Notes under the pieces: generated by a model
Database searches by the model: none
Seen by the model: the letters and a program-made list of their open reading frames with translations, nothing else
Told to the model about the DNA's origin: nothing
Source of the DNA: Phyllostachys edulis
Lineage: Eukaryota > Streptophyta > Magnoliopsida > Poales > Poaceae
NCBI GenBank assembly: GCA_036346405.1
Contig: CM070561.1
Coordinates: 29,420,215 to 29,484,214, forward strand
DNA length: 64,000 bases
Reading direction: 5' to 3'
Part shown: positions 1-11,100 of the stretch, in pieces
Layout: each line of letters opens with the position of its first letter
Position numbering within the stretch: the stretch's first letter is position 1
Made by a program: the position numbers and the translations under genes

Positions 1-115
1 AATAAACTGAAATCGAATAGCGGATCTGGAAAAGAAAACACAAATCTCAAAGCGAATCAGATGGCCGAAAAAATGACTAAAATCAGAGGAAAAACATGTG
101 ACGAGAGAAATAGCG

Positions 116-122
116 GTTTGTG

Positions 123-182
<60 letters not shown>
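116..182. repeat. TG/TA microsatellite
   Basis: A short TG run passes into about 25 TA units. A second TA tract lies at 4608-4664 immediately beyond the other end of the Pack-MULE, so the element appears to have inserted into one TA microsatellite. The 115 bases before it show nothing recognisable. Confidence 0.95.
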
Positions 183-184
<2 letters not shown>

Positions 185-314
185 AACGATCTAGTACTAA
201 TGGCTATTTGAGTGATAAGGTGCTAATGCCAACTCAGCCGTCCGATCCGCTCTGTGGTTGGGATATACAAGGGTGGAAAGCCCCAAATCACTTAAACCAT
301 TTTGCAAAAAACCT
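183..314 (+). repeat. Left terminal inverted repeat of the MULE
   Basis: It pairs as inverted repeat with 4473-4607. The shared core includes GTGATAAGGTGCTAATGCCA and CCCCAAATCACTTAAACC. The outer tip differs slightly (GGAACGATCTAG against GGGGGCATTATCTAG). Confidence 0.9.
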
Positions 315-860
315 CATGTTCCTTCTTGCTTTGAAATACACCAAAGCACTTCATGCGGCTACGTTTCATCCTCCAGACGCATCGGCTTCCCTAGCGCCGC
401 CCTCTCACCTGGCCGAACTGCCACCGCCGCCCTCCTTCCCCCTCCCGACTGCCGCGCCGCTTCTCCACCTTGACGAGCCTCCACGCCTTGTCGCCGCCGC
501 CTCCAATCCACCTCCGCGCCTCCTCGCCGCCGCCTCCAATCCGCCTCTGCGCCTCCTCGCCCACCTCCAATCCGCCTCCACCCCCAGCGCCACCTCCTCC
601 TCCTTCCCCCTCCACCTCCTCCTCCTCCCCTATGCGTCAAGACGGCTGTTTCAAGTTGGCCGCCTCCTTGACCCTCACCTTCCTCTCACCCGACCGCCTC
701 CTTCCTCCTCTTGGCTGCAGCCACCTCTCGGCCCCCCGACCGGGCCGCCACCAAGTCGAGGAGCCACGGATCACCGTCGCCGCCACCGCCTCCTCCTTCC
801 ACCTCCCTCTTGTGGCGCCACCGCCTGTGCCCCAGCACCACCGCCTCCCTTAACCCTTGT
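315..860. other. GC-rich, CCT/CCG-rich tract inside the MULE
   Basis: This stretch is strongly C-rich on the + strand with direct repeats of a CGCCGCCTCCAATCC-type unit. Long open frames on both strands come from the base composition. No protein family is recognisable. It may be a captured exon or leader, or an amplified subterminal region, since similar GC-rich repeats in opposite orientation lie inside the right end. Confidence 0.5.
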
Positions 861-904
861 CTGCTTCATGTTCTTGAACATGTTCTTCATTATTGGAGGT
901 GTCT

Positions 905-1267
905 CAATGGCCAAGGAATCGATCTTCCAGGTGTGAGGTATAGCCACCCTCATCTTGTGGAATTTGTGGATTCTGAAGAAATTGTGATTTCAAACTTGAC
1001 ATTCTTGAATTCCCCTGCATGAAGTATACATCCTGTGTATTGTAGGTATGCTGACACTTTTTTTACGTGACATGTTGACATCTTTTTTCAGAGATATAGC
1101 TCGCTTTACTCCATTCTGCTTAATGTTTCAGACATGGATTGGAAAATTGTTTGCAGACATGCTAACAATACATTTTTATTATTTTTTTCTTCCCAGCAAT
1201 GTAATGGTCCATAACATCACAATTCAGACTTCATTGGATGCTCCACTAACTGATGGAATTGTTCCAG
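905..1267 (+). pseudogene. Captured GH28 (polygalacturonase-like) gene fragment
   Basis: Two exon pieces with an intact intron are visible. The first (about 905-1045) encodes HLVEFVDSEEIVISNLTFLN and then a SIHPVYC motif. It ends at a GT donor (1046). The second (1197-1267) follows an AG acceptor and encodes SNVMVHNITI...LTDGIVP, ending at a GT donor (1268). These are conserved beta-helix segments of plant glycoside hydrolase family 28 proteins, which cleave pectin in the cell wall. The conserved Trp codon before SIHPVYC is TGA here. The catalytic NTDG/DD/GHG segments are absent. It is therefore a partial, non-functional capture within the MULE. The family assignment is secure; the donor gene is unknown. 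Confidence 0.8.
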
Positions 1268-1289
1268 GTGATACTGCACTTGATCTTCA

Positions 1290-1700
1290 TGCACATCAGC
1301 AAGTAACGCCTTACATTAGTAGCTCGAGAAATATTTTCAGGCACATCAGCAAGTAACGCAGGGAGAATGTTGGCCAACTGGGGATTGCTTGCGGGTGGTG
1401 CTGAAGCTATAAGCCTCATTAGTGTTTCCCTAGCACTTCTCTCAACCAATGATTCTGAATATGGGATTAGAGGCTTCAAGCTAGGGAGCAGGGGAACAGT
1501 TGAAGATATGGAAGCCCCACAACTGACTAGATAAACCTGGCCGGACAAAAACACATCACTGACTGGGACATGTTCTTTGAGTCATTCAGTACCACATTTG
1601 TCTCCTACGCAGAAGATGGTGACAAGAAGTTGATTGGAAGAAAGTGCTCTATAACTGACAATGGATGACATTTTTTGTTTTCAATGGATGAACTCAGAAT
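1290..1700 (+). other. Possible second captured fragment, unrecognised
   Basis: A 19-bp segment beginning GCACATCAGCAAG is directly repeated at 1291-1309 and 1341-1359, marking a junction beside the GH28 intron. After it, one frame is readable from about 1365 to 1535 (NWGLLAGGAEAISLISVSLA and onward), ending in a stop, with further readable codons to about 1690. I do not recognise the protein. It may be part of another captured gene or chance open frame. Confidence 0.3.
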
Positions 1701-2353
1701 GAAAATGCTATGTATCGGTTTGGCAAATGGATAGCCTGACCTTGTTATTTTGCTTGTTCTCTGTAATTTTGCATCGGATATGTAATGGTTTTGTATGAAT
1801 TAAGTATAAACTTTGAGAAAATGAAGTCTTTTGCTGGCACTTGTGTTCCTATGTGTATTGATGGATGAAATGAAGTCTTTTGCTGGCACTTGTGACTGTG
1901 ACTGTGAATGCTTGTGGCTACTTAGCATTTGATGCACTAACTGGTATTAGATTGTTGAATCCTGTGAATGTGAATGCTTGTGAAATTGTGCATTTGAATT
2001 GCAGAAATGCTTGTTGCTATGAAAAATGTTTCTGAATCTAACAGTATCAGCCTATCAGGTTTATGGAGGAATGTTGATTGAATTATGCCCTGTTAATGAC
2101 GGATGTGCAGTGTCAAACAATAATACTCTTTTAGTATGTCTTTTTCCTCAACAATCAAGAATCAGTAAATGGATGAAAGTAACAGAATAAGCATTGCCCT
2201 AAAATACATGTTCTGAATGTAACAGTAACATAACACAAAGTTTCAGCTAGTAAGCAATGATGTTGAAAATAAAAAACTGACCAAGAACTTGACAAAGTTT
2301 CACTACATTCCATTTCCAACACAGACCATTCTCATGTGTATGTAACTAACTTG

Positions 2354-2560
2354 ACATTATAGCACTTTTGGATATGTAGCACTTCTTGACATTATAGCAC
2401 TTGTGAATGCTACTTTTGGATATGTAGCACTTCTTGACATTATAGCACTTGTGAATGCCGCTACGGATATGTAACATAAATGACATTATAGCACTTCGGA
2501 TTTGTAATGGTCGCTTCGGGTATGTAATGAATAATGGTCGCTTGGATATGTAATGGAACC
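2354..2560. repeat. AT-rich tandem repeats inside the MULE
   Basis: Degenerate units built around GACATTATAGCACTT and GGATATGTA repeat four or more times. The surrounding 1700-2690 is otherwise AT-rich spacer. A 23-bp segment containing CTTTTGCTGGCACTTGTG is duplicated near 1825 and 1872. Confidence 0.7.
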
Positions 2561-2690
2561 AACTCCTTTGCTTCACGTAACATAGAACAATGAAACAATC
2601 AAGATAGTTAGTAACAAAATAAATTAACAAATTCGAGAATAATTTGACATCATTACCTTATGGTGATTTACTCCATGAATGGTGTGAAGA

Positions 2691-3698
2691 TCATGTTATA
2701 ATGGTTGGTGTTTTATGTAGAATCAATGACACAAGATCTCCAAAATGGAGATAATTTTTCCGACATGTACTATCCGCCCAAAATGCATGTACCAACCTAC
2801 CCTTGTCATCAACAATATAATCAAAGTAAAAGGAATGATTTATGTCCTTCTTCCTACAAAGGTTGTCAACAAACATCCGAGCATCCGATGACTTAATATG
2901 ACTTCTTAGCTCTTTATGATAATTCTGCAAGTCTCTCCTCGTGCATCCCACATTCTCAAATCCACCTCACTAATACGGAGATATCTATATGCCCGCTTGT
3001 GCCAATGCCTCCTTTATGACATGTGATTAATGCACGCTTGGCCTTCTCATTTACTTCCTATTAGACCTTATCAATTGTTGTTTGCTAGGTGATACCAATT
3101 CATGTGTATGTGACTCAACAAATGTCTCCACCCTAAACTTCTCATCGCAAGTCGTTTCTGACCTAAAATTGCCTTGCAACCACACCTAGTTAACTTCCTG
3201 ACATATTTTCTTTTCTTTGACTCGACGTTGTCCTTATCTTTCTCAGACCGAAAGCCTTCTCTTGAGCACATCCATCGCTTCCATCTCGTAACACCATTGA
3301 CATCCGTATGCGGACCAACACGGACTCCAAACCCGGCTGAATATGCATACGTCTTGTAGAATTCCTCAGTAGCGTCCAAGTCATCAAAAACCATCCCTTC
3401 AAATAGGTTGATAGCTGGGTCAACACAAGGACTATAAGAAGAACCCTGCAATGCAAATGATTAACTGTGAAGTATGATCGAATGACCGATAAAATCAAAC
3501 ACGTGCACACAACACGATACTTACTACGAATGGTGTGCCTCTGCTCTTTTCCGGGGTACCAAAATGAATTAATTGTTGGGGAGGTGAACTAATTTGAGCG
3601 ACACAGTGCGCATCAAGGCTTCCTTGTCCCGGCAAAGCCAATGTCACGCTCTCATTGGCCATAGATTCCATGCCTGCTATATTGTGCCAAACACACAA
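2691..3698 (-). pseudogene. FAR1-type MULE transposase, truncated and frameshifted
   Basis: Reading the - strand from 3698 gives an N-terminal segment, then (about 3451-3071) a FAR1 DNA-binding domain. This has the FY..YA...GF.VR pattern, an RWMCSREGF motif and TRCGCKA, the cysteines of the WRKY-GCM1 zinc-finger fold. Continuing past a frameshift near 3110 is the FVESHTHEL-type end of the domain. A further frameshift leads (2951-2691) into the start of the MULE transposase region, with KKDINHSFYFDYIVDDKGRL and AFWAD. The DDE catalytic core and the SWIM zinc finger are missing. FAR1-like proteins of this kind are Mutator transposases or their domesticated relatives. Position inside long TIRs indicates a dead transposase rather than a host FRS gene. 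Confidence 0.85.
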
Positions 3699-3944
3699 AG
3701 CGAGACTTATATCTTCAACTATTCGTCGTAAGAGTTAATATCGATAATGAATCAAACATAGGAAGTAAACGTATCACAGTTAACATCGACTTGAAGGGTG
3801 CATTAAATGTATGTCGATCTTGAATTCTAAGTCGATACAATGTTTCTTTTCGTAAATATTGTACTGGCTATTCGATTTAGTGTGACAAAATATGTTCCAG
3901 ATTAATCTATTCTATTCATGGCATGCACCGAAGATGTGATACCT

Positions 3945-4432
3945 GCTTGAAGGACCAGGGAAGGCGAGGCATCCGGAGGGGTCTTTGCGCGGGCAGGCGA
4001 GGTGGAGGGCGGTGGCGGTTCGGTCGGGTGAGAGGAAGGCCAGGACTAGGGAGGCAAGGCGTCCGGGAGGGGCCGGAGTCTTGGCAGGAGGCTGTGGAGG
4101 GCGGTGGCGGCGGCAATGGCGGTAGCGGTAGTTCGTTCGAGTGAGAGGAAAGGGCGACGACGGCGGTTCACCGGGTGAGAGGAAGGTCAGGACCAGGGAA
4201 GGCGAGGCGCCCAGAGGGGGCCGAGCGCGCACAGGGCTGTGGAGGGCGGCGGCGGCGGCGGTTCGTCCGGGTGAGAGGAAAAGCGGCAGCAATGATTCGC
4301 CGAGTAAGAGGAAGACCAGGAAGGCGAGGCGTCCGGGAGGGTGCTAGAGAGCGACAGCGGCGGCGGCTCATGGGTGAGAGGAAGGCGACGCGTCGTGTCG
4401 TGGATCGGCGGGTGAATCGAAAGGGCATCAGG
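3945..4432. repeat. GC-rich imperfect tandem repeats inside the right MULE end
   Basis: Four or more degenerate units contain GTGAGAGGAAGGYCAGGAC, GGGAAGGCGAGGC and GTCCGGGAGG, spaced roughly 120-150 bp. Open frames here are compositional. The stretch 3699-3944 is AT-rich spacer with no recognisable feature. Confidence 0.75.
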
Positions 4433-4472
4433 GTTTAGTGGTAAGGACTAGTTCGCAAGACGTTTAGGAATT

Positions 4473-4605
4473 AGGTGTTTTTGCAAAACGGTTTAAGTGA
4501 TTTGGGGCATTCCACCTTGTAGATCCCACTACATGAGCCGATCGGACGGCTGAGTTGGCATTAGCACCTTATCACTTAAATAGCCATTAGCACTAGATAA
4601 TGCCC

Positions 4606-4607
<2 letters not shown>
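4473..4607 (-). repeat. Right terminal inverted repeat of the MULE
   Basis: Reverse complement of the 183-314 repeat, ending GCCCCC against the flanking TA tract. Confidence 0.9.

Positions 4608-4664
<57 letters not shown>
4608..4664. repeat. TA microsatellite
   Basis: About 28 TA units flank the right MULE end. They lie at the start of the duplicated plantacyanin upstream region, where the paralogous site near 44729-44747 reads only a short TATATAGAGTGACTATATAG. Confidence 0.95.
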
Positions 4665-4665
<1 letters not shown>

Positions 4666-4667
<2 letters not shown>

Positions 4668-5121
4668 CATATGCTTGTTTATGTACTACACAGTACACAC
4701 ATTTTCCACCACGCACAATTCATCATACAAAGTTTCTAGGGTCTCACGCCAGACCCTCCTCGTCAAATTTTCTACTGCTCATAGAGGAGCCCCTGGTCTA
4801 TCGGTAAAAATGGAGCACAGCTAAAAATTGTAGCTAAAAAAGATGTAAATACAAAAACAGAACGATAAAAATATTCTAGCTAAAAATTGTACCTGATAAC
4901 GGGAGCCCATATATTTTTTAGACAAAGACCTAGCTTGTTCATGCTAGCTTACTCATACACAACACCAGTTTGGTGGGGCCGGATATATCAGACAATCTAA
5001 TACTTGCTAAGGAATCAAAAAGTAGTACATGTGCACTAACAAGTAACAGCAATATACCAGTATATATAGGACCACGAAGCTTGCTATAGATTTTAGATAA
5101 GAACACTACACTTTGCAGTAG
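4666..5121 (+). promoter_or_regulatory. Orphan duplicate of the plantacyanin upstream region
   Basis: This stretch aligns nearly end to end with 44748-45227, the region upstream of the plantacyanin gene. It shows scattered substitutions and small indels (for example, a 15-bp GTGAGCACAGCAAAT segment is missing). It retains the TATA box (TATATATA at 5061-5068) and surrounding sequence. Similarity stops at CTTTGCAGTAG (5121), about 38 bp short of where the start codon lies in the other copy. Unrelated LTR-like sequence follows, so no coding region remains. It is either a truncated tandem or segmental duplicate, or a promoter carried here by rearrangement. Confidence 0.9.
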
Positions 5122-5537
5122 AAACGGAGACGGGACGAACACGGCGACACTGAGAGGGTGGGGCCACACGGCAGCGAGAGGAGGAGGGAGGAAGAAGCTG
5201 ACGGCTCGGGTTGAGCGGGCTGCGGCGCTGAAAAATCGAGAATAGAGGTGGGCCGGCGGTGAAAAGACTTTTGAATTTCAAAAAAAGATTAAAGCAAACC
5301 ATGCTAAAACAAACATAGTAAATAAACTCCAAAAATTCCAAGAAAATTTTAGAAAATACTTTGGAACTCAAAGAACCCAAATAAAATAGCTTTTAATTTA
5401 ATTGAATTTTAGATTATTCACATTAAATTATTTTAATTTCTGAAAATTCAAATTAAGCTTAGACTTAACCAAGAAAATTCAAATGGTTATTTTTATTTTT
5501 AAATATTTTAAATGAACTCTAAATTTAGGATGTTACA
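5122..5537 (-). mobile_element. Truncated LTR fragment
   Basis: The right edge ends GATGTTACA (5537), the reverse complement of the TGTAACATC start common to grass gypsy LTRs. It is preceded by AT-rich sequence and then a GC-rich tract (5122-5260), the same order seen in the other - strand LTRs of this window. Its other end is missing at the junction with the orphan promoter copy. Confidence 0.45.
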
Positions 5538-5555
5538 ACACAAGGGGCGACAGGA

Positions 5556-5830
5556 TACTACTATAAAACAGGCTATAGTAGACGCCTCATCACAGACGGT
5601 TCCTCTACAATATGTAACTATCACAGACGGTTTATAACTAAAACCGTCTGTGATAATTCATAGACGGTTCTTAAGCAGAACCATCTGTGATAATCGAGAC
5701 ATTACAGACAGTTCTTATTAAGAACCATCTATGATAATTCATAGACGGTTCTAGTTATAAACCGTCGTGGATAATGCAACATCACAAACGGTTTATAACT
5801 AGAACCGCTCGTGATATGCCAAGATTATAA
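5556..5830. repeat. Left subterminal repeats of the CACTA element
   Basis: About ten direct and inverted copies of a TCACAGACGGTT-type motif (variants CATAGACGGTT, ACAGACAGTT, AACCRTCTGTGAT) form short hairpins. In En/Spm these subterminal repeats bind TNPA. The 5' leader of the TNP2 gene follows to about 6260, with a GA-rich tract at 5920-5995. Confidence 0.9.
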
Positions 5831-6341
5831 ATATCGAGCCATCTGACAGACCCACGCCCTAACGCCCAAATTTCTTCTGCTTGAGCCGCCATCCCTCCGC
5901 CTCCTCCCCATTGAGACACCTTAGAGAGGAGAAGGAAAGGAGGAAGCTAAAGAGAGGAAGGAGGAGAAGAGAGAGGAAGAAAGAGAGGAGGATATCACGG
6001 GATATTATTTTGGGATATTCATCGTGAGCTCCGAGGGTAACGATCTGTAATCCTTTATATTTGCTCTAGGTTAATCGCTGATCAATTTTAGTATGTTTGG
6101 TCAATAGCAAGAGTACTTGCTCTAATTTAACACTAATTTGTTACGCTGTGAGCGAGATAGACCGAAACTAGATGTATGGTGAGAACCGTGTGTGTGAAGA
6201 GTATATTAATGGCGTGCTTGCTTTTAGAAGAGCCGCCGAGCAGGATATGTTGAAGAAGGATAAAATTTATGTAATCGTCCATTCATTGATTGCGGTAATT
6301 TGAAGATGTTTAACAACCCTATCTGATTGAAGCACACTTGA

Positions 6342-8136
6342 TTGAAGGGTTTCAAAAAAGGGTATACATGTTGTACCAGTTACGATGAAGAACAGATTAT
6401 ACAGGAAGTTAATAATGACGATATCGCTAAGAAAGTCAAAGATATGCCGGATGTGGACTGTGCTTTTGATGAGGATAGGTCGCACAATGACAATCTGGAT
6501 CAGATGCTACGCGATGCAGAAGGGAACTACAGTGAAAGAGAGTTTGGTAAATTTAAGGGCTTAATGGAGGACTCGGGAAAACCTTTGTTCCCTGGCTGCA
6601 GGCTGAAATACATAAGGTTGTCAACCGTGCTTGAACTGCTGAAATTGAAGGCAAGCAATGGTTGGTCCGACAAGAGTTTCACAGCGTTGTTAGGTCTCCT
6701 AGCGGACATCCTTCCGGAGGGAAACGTGTTTCCCAGCACCACCTACCAAACCAAGAAGGTTCTTTGTCAATTGGGAATGGAAGTAGAAAGAATACATGCA
6801 TGTCCAAACGATTGTAACCTCTACCGTAAAGAGTATGCAGACATGCATGTATGTCCCGTGTGCAAAGCATCCCGATACAAACGTAAGAATACTGCTAAGG
6901 TGAACCATGGACCTCCTGCTAAGATGTTGTGGTATCTTCCTGTGATCCCACATTTGAAGCGTTTATTTGTGAACCAAAAAGAGGCAAGATTGCTGCGTTG
7001 GCACTCGAAGGAGTGTAAAAAAGATGGAAAGCTAAGACACCCTACTGATTCTGCCTAGTGGAGAAGCTTGATCGAGCTTCGATTTAGTTCAAAGGAACCG
7101 AGAAACATAAGGTTAGAATTGAGTACAGATGGAATTAATCCTTTTGGTAACATGAGCAGCCGATATAGCACCAGGCCCGTAAATTTATGTATGTACAACC
7201 TTCCTCCTTAGTTGTGTATGAAGCAGAAGTACATTTTGATGTCACTACTTATCTAAGGGCCGAAGCAACCTAGGAATGATATTGATGTTTACCTAGCACC
7301 ATTGCTGGAAGATCTTGTGACATTGTAGAACGAAGGGGGTACAAGTATGGGATGCGTACAAACAAGAGAACTTCACTTTACGCGCCATGTTGTTCTGCAC
7401 CATCAATGATTTTTCTACCCTTGGTAACCTGTCGGACTTCAGTACAAAAGGAGCCAAAGCCTGTCCGCACTGTTTAGATGGTACCGAGAGTGTATGGCTG
7501 AATAACTCGTGCAAAACTGTGTATATGCGTCACCGTAGGTTCCTTCCCAGGATTCACCCATACCGCAAGATAAAGAAACAATTCGACGGAAATAAGGATG
7601 ACAGTTTAGCTCCAATGGCTTTTAGAGGGAAAGAGGTCTATGATATGGTTAAGAATATCGATGTTGTGCTTGGCAAGGGACGTAAATTAAGGACTCGTCA
7701 GAAAAAGCGGTCAATTTTTTAGGACTTGCCTTATTGGGAGCACTTAGAAGTTCGCCACTGCATCGATGTTATGAACGTGGAGAAGAATGTATGTGATAGC
7801 TTGATTGGTCTCTTACTGAACATTAGTGGCAAAACAAAGGATGGTGTTAACGCACGGCGTGACATGGTTGATATGAACATAAGGACTGAGTTAGCACCGA
7901 AAGAGACCGATAAAGGATTTAACGTCCTTCCCCACTTGCTACACTTTGTCCAAGGCCGAGAGAAATGAACTATGCCAGAGCTTGCGTGGTGTGAAAGTTC
8001 CGTCCGGTTACTCTGCTAGTATTAAGAAACTTGTTTCCATGAAAGATTTGAAATTAATTGGTATGAAGTCTCATGATTGTCATGTGTTGATGACACTAAT
8101 GCTTCCTGTTGCAATTAGGAGTATCTTGCCGAACAA
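6342..8136 (+). pseudogene. TNP2-like CACTA transposase, N-terminal and central part
   Basis: An open segment (6342-7058) has acidic N-terminal sequence, then motifs typical of TNP2 family transposases (KLKASNGWSDKSFTALL, LPEGNVFPSTTYQTKK, the Cys cluster CPNDCNLYRKEY...CPVC). A stop at 7056-7058 is followed by recognisable sequence in shifting frames: LSTDGINPFG-like near 7120, then LFCTINDF...GAKACPHC at 7387-7500. Next comes MRHRRFLPRIHPYRK to a stop at about 7720, a DLPYWEHLEVRHCIDVMNVEKN segment from 7724, and HDCHVLM...LPNKVR at 8070-8145. The TNP2 protein is the catalytic transposase acting on the element ends. At least four disabling changes are seen, and the gene is then split by a hAT insertion. 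Confidence 0.9.
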
Positions 8137-8170
8137 GGTCCGAGCAAGATAGTTAGAATCGCGATCCTAC

Positions 8171-11100
8171 TGTAAGGACCCGGAATATTGGAATTTATGC
8201 CGAATTAAGAATCATACTTAAAGCATAAGTCTTAATCAAGAACAATCGGTCCTTAATTAAAAATCATAATAGAAGCATAATTCTTAATAAGTTACAAATC
8301 CAACATTCAGGTTCCCGGATATGTGCCTCAAGTTAGCTCCCAGAATCAGCTGCTAACATACACATATCCTTACAACATTATATCACAAGCATACACGAGT
8401 AGATTATGCATACACAATTAGAATATACACACCGGTAAAACTTAACAGCGGAAACATTTAGTAACCAAGAAACAGAAGAAGAATTAAGAAAATAAACTTT
8501 CCAGTGGAGCGCCACAACCCAAGGGCAACTTGATCGGATTAAAGCCAAGAACCAACGTAATCGCCTCAAATTGAAATATTAATTAGAACGTCTTCACCGC
8601 AACAAGTGGACAATTTCCATCGAGTACGTAAGGTACTCAACAAGACTTACACAAACTACTAAAATGAAGTGTTTGATACAACCTATACAAAGGATTAGAA
8701 TTGATACATGCATAAGGTTAACAACAGAAGGTTATAAGGGTTCAATTTTATGCGTAAAGCAATACAACTTAACCTACCATTGCTAAATTTTTACAAAGCA
8801 GTTTAATAAATCAATTTGGACTAAATAGTAAGGAAATGAGACATAATCATAAACAGTAATATCAACAAAATGACTGAAATCATAAACAGTAACATTAACA
8901 AAATGGCTATTCACTACCAAAACATTGCATGACATCAATCATGCCGAAAGTACCCATAACCAAATTTTGATTTCCAAAATCTATACAAAGCGCTATTCAA
9001 TCCAAGCGTTGTCCGTAACCGTGGACACGGCTATTCGAATAGTTTTAAACCCTGCAGGGGTGTACATCTTTACCCACACGACTTAGTTAGCCCATAGCCC
9101 CCGGGATAATAGCACACTGCCTTTGGTATGCCGGCCGGGTAAACTAAGATTTGGTATTTTTCAACAAGTTGACACTATTGAGTTGGATAACCCATGTGCG
9201 ACTGATCCCGCTTAAACAACGACTGATAGCATTTGCTCAACCAGGGTCCACATGTTGTGCCGAGAATGCCGACCCAATCAATTAAATGCGAACTGTGCTC
9301 ACTACACATATTAGACCGCAGTCGGGGCCCTGAAGGTACGTACATGCGATGGAACACATCTACGCCCTCACCCTTCTAAGAACATCTGATATCGATATAA
9401 ACTCCACATGGCATACGACACGGCCCGAAGACTTAAGCATCTATGCCATATGAAATCAATACACATGTCCTTACTCTCCTGTTTCCAACTCAATAGTATT
9501 AACCCTTTACTTAACCAAACAGTGCCCATACACCGCGTGTGGAAGTACGTTGGGGCTTGAATTGTCCAGTCAATGTTCAGTCCTTAATCAACCCAGACAT
9601 TTCCCAATTCTCGTGCACTAAGGCACCCTCACTAGCATCCACTTGTCCAGATTTAAATTCAGCTTATCAAACAAAATTTAAATTCATTTCTGATTTAAAT
9701 AAACTGAACAAAGAATCAAAATAAATAAAATTCATTTGTTGTTCCCATGTTTGACAAGATAAGCACGCCAAACACTACCGTTCTATGGATTTGCATGGCT
9801 AAGCAAAGCTCTAACCTAGATATTGTAATACAAACAATACCTTAAGTGAGTGTATGATTAAATTCAAGGTAAGCCACAAAGATTGGGTTGTAACTAACTA
9901 GAGACAGATCACAAATAATTTTTAGAAAATTGCATGCAACAGTATCACTTTATTTTGTAAATCTACAGTTCACAAATTTGGGATCAACATGGTGCAGAGA
10001 GGAAGCTTGCCTTGGTAGAAGCCCACTTGTTCACTCTTGTAGGCGTAAATGTTCACTCCGTGCAATTTATAATCTAGAGAGAAAATGCGATAGCGAATAA
10101 ACACCGATAAAATCGAGAAATCCAAAATGCTCAAAAATGCATGATAATTACATATTAATGAGGTTATAATTCTAGATGCATTTAGATATAGATTTTAGTT
10201 TAATTAGAGTTCAATTTCGTATGGACTTGTTGAAATTAATTAAATTTTCAGTGTAATCATAATAAATGACGATACCTAGAGTTTAGGTGATATTGTTTTC
10301 CTTAACAGGACACTTAGTACTCACAGCACTCTCTCTAGGCATTCTATGTATACATCCACGATGATCATACAGTCAAAATTAATCCTCTTATATGTTCTCT
10401 TATCAATTAATCTTCTAAAGTCTTAAAAGTATTCAAAAGAACAGCTTATTTCACTATTTTACTAACTACTAAGACACTATTCACACAAATGGAAAGACAA
10501 CAGCGTTTTGACCTTTAACTTGGCCTTGGTTAGTTTAAGGGCTAAAATTCAAATGGACCAAAAAGCTGTTAAGATCAAAATTCTAGAAATGCCTTATGCT
10601 ATTGCCACTTGGCCAAGAGTCAGACAACAAAATTAATTTTAGTTAAACTCCAATTAGCTAGCTAGTTTAAACACCTTAAACAATTTATTAATTACTAAGC
10701 TATTTAGCTTCCTAATTTCACTATATTTGATTAAAATCTTTGCTTGCTAGGTGATGATCAAAAGACCAACTGAAATTATTAACACCTCTAGCTACTTGAA
10801 TTAACCTTGCCATATGCCTATCAACAAAACCGATTCTTTCGGATTAACTAATTTAGTGGAGTGATCTCTGAGCTAAACACAACATAAAGTATTAAATCTT
10901 TCTTTACTATTTATGTTTCTACAACAGAGTGAGTTAATTGCCTTCTTTTATTGTTCGAAAATTTAACTTTATAATGGGTTTTCATATTTAGATTTGGGTG
11001 ACTTCTTCTTGTAGATAGCTTAAGTACTCAAAAGACTAAAAGAATTGGAAACATTTCTAATTATTGAATTAACCCTGTTATAATCCTACTGACAAAACTA

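Larger units (their letters stand above)
183..4607. mobile_element. Mutator-like element (Pack-MULE) with captured gene fragments
   Basis: The ends form long terminal inverted repeats (183-314 and 4473-4607), about 130 bp each with clear similarity. Both ends abut TA repeats, so a 9-bp target duplication of alternating TA is consistent but cannot be proven. The interior holds a decayed FAR1/MULE-type transposase on the - strand, a fragment of a GH28 gene on the + strand, GC-rich tracts just inside both ends, and AT-rich tandem repeats. Long TIRs plus FAR1-like coding sequence identify a Mutator-superfamily element. Captured exons with their introns make it Pack-MULE-like. The transposase is broken, so the copy is probably non-autonomous. 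Confidence 0.85.

Noticed and set aside
208..936. 242-codon open frame at the left MULE end
   Set aside because: Pro/Ser/Leu-rich translation of a C-rich tract, open in several frames and on both strands; no family resemblance except the unrelated GH28 piece in another frame.
3071..3451. Domesticated FAR1/FRS transcription factor
   Set aside because: Frameshifts, missing core and position inside long TIRs show a decayed MULE transposase.
4600..4824. Open frame starting in the TA repeat (YIYIYI)
   Set aside because: Microsatellite translation running into the orphan promoter copy.
6342..8136. Host gene for a novel zinc-finger protein
   Set aside because: Motifs and the surrounding CACTA termini identify a TNP2 transposase relic.
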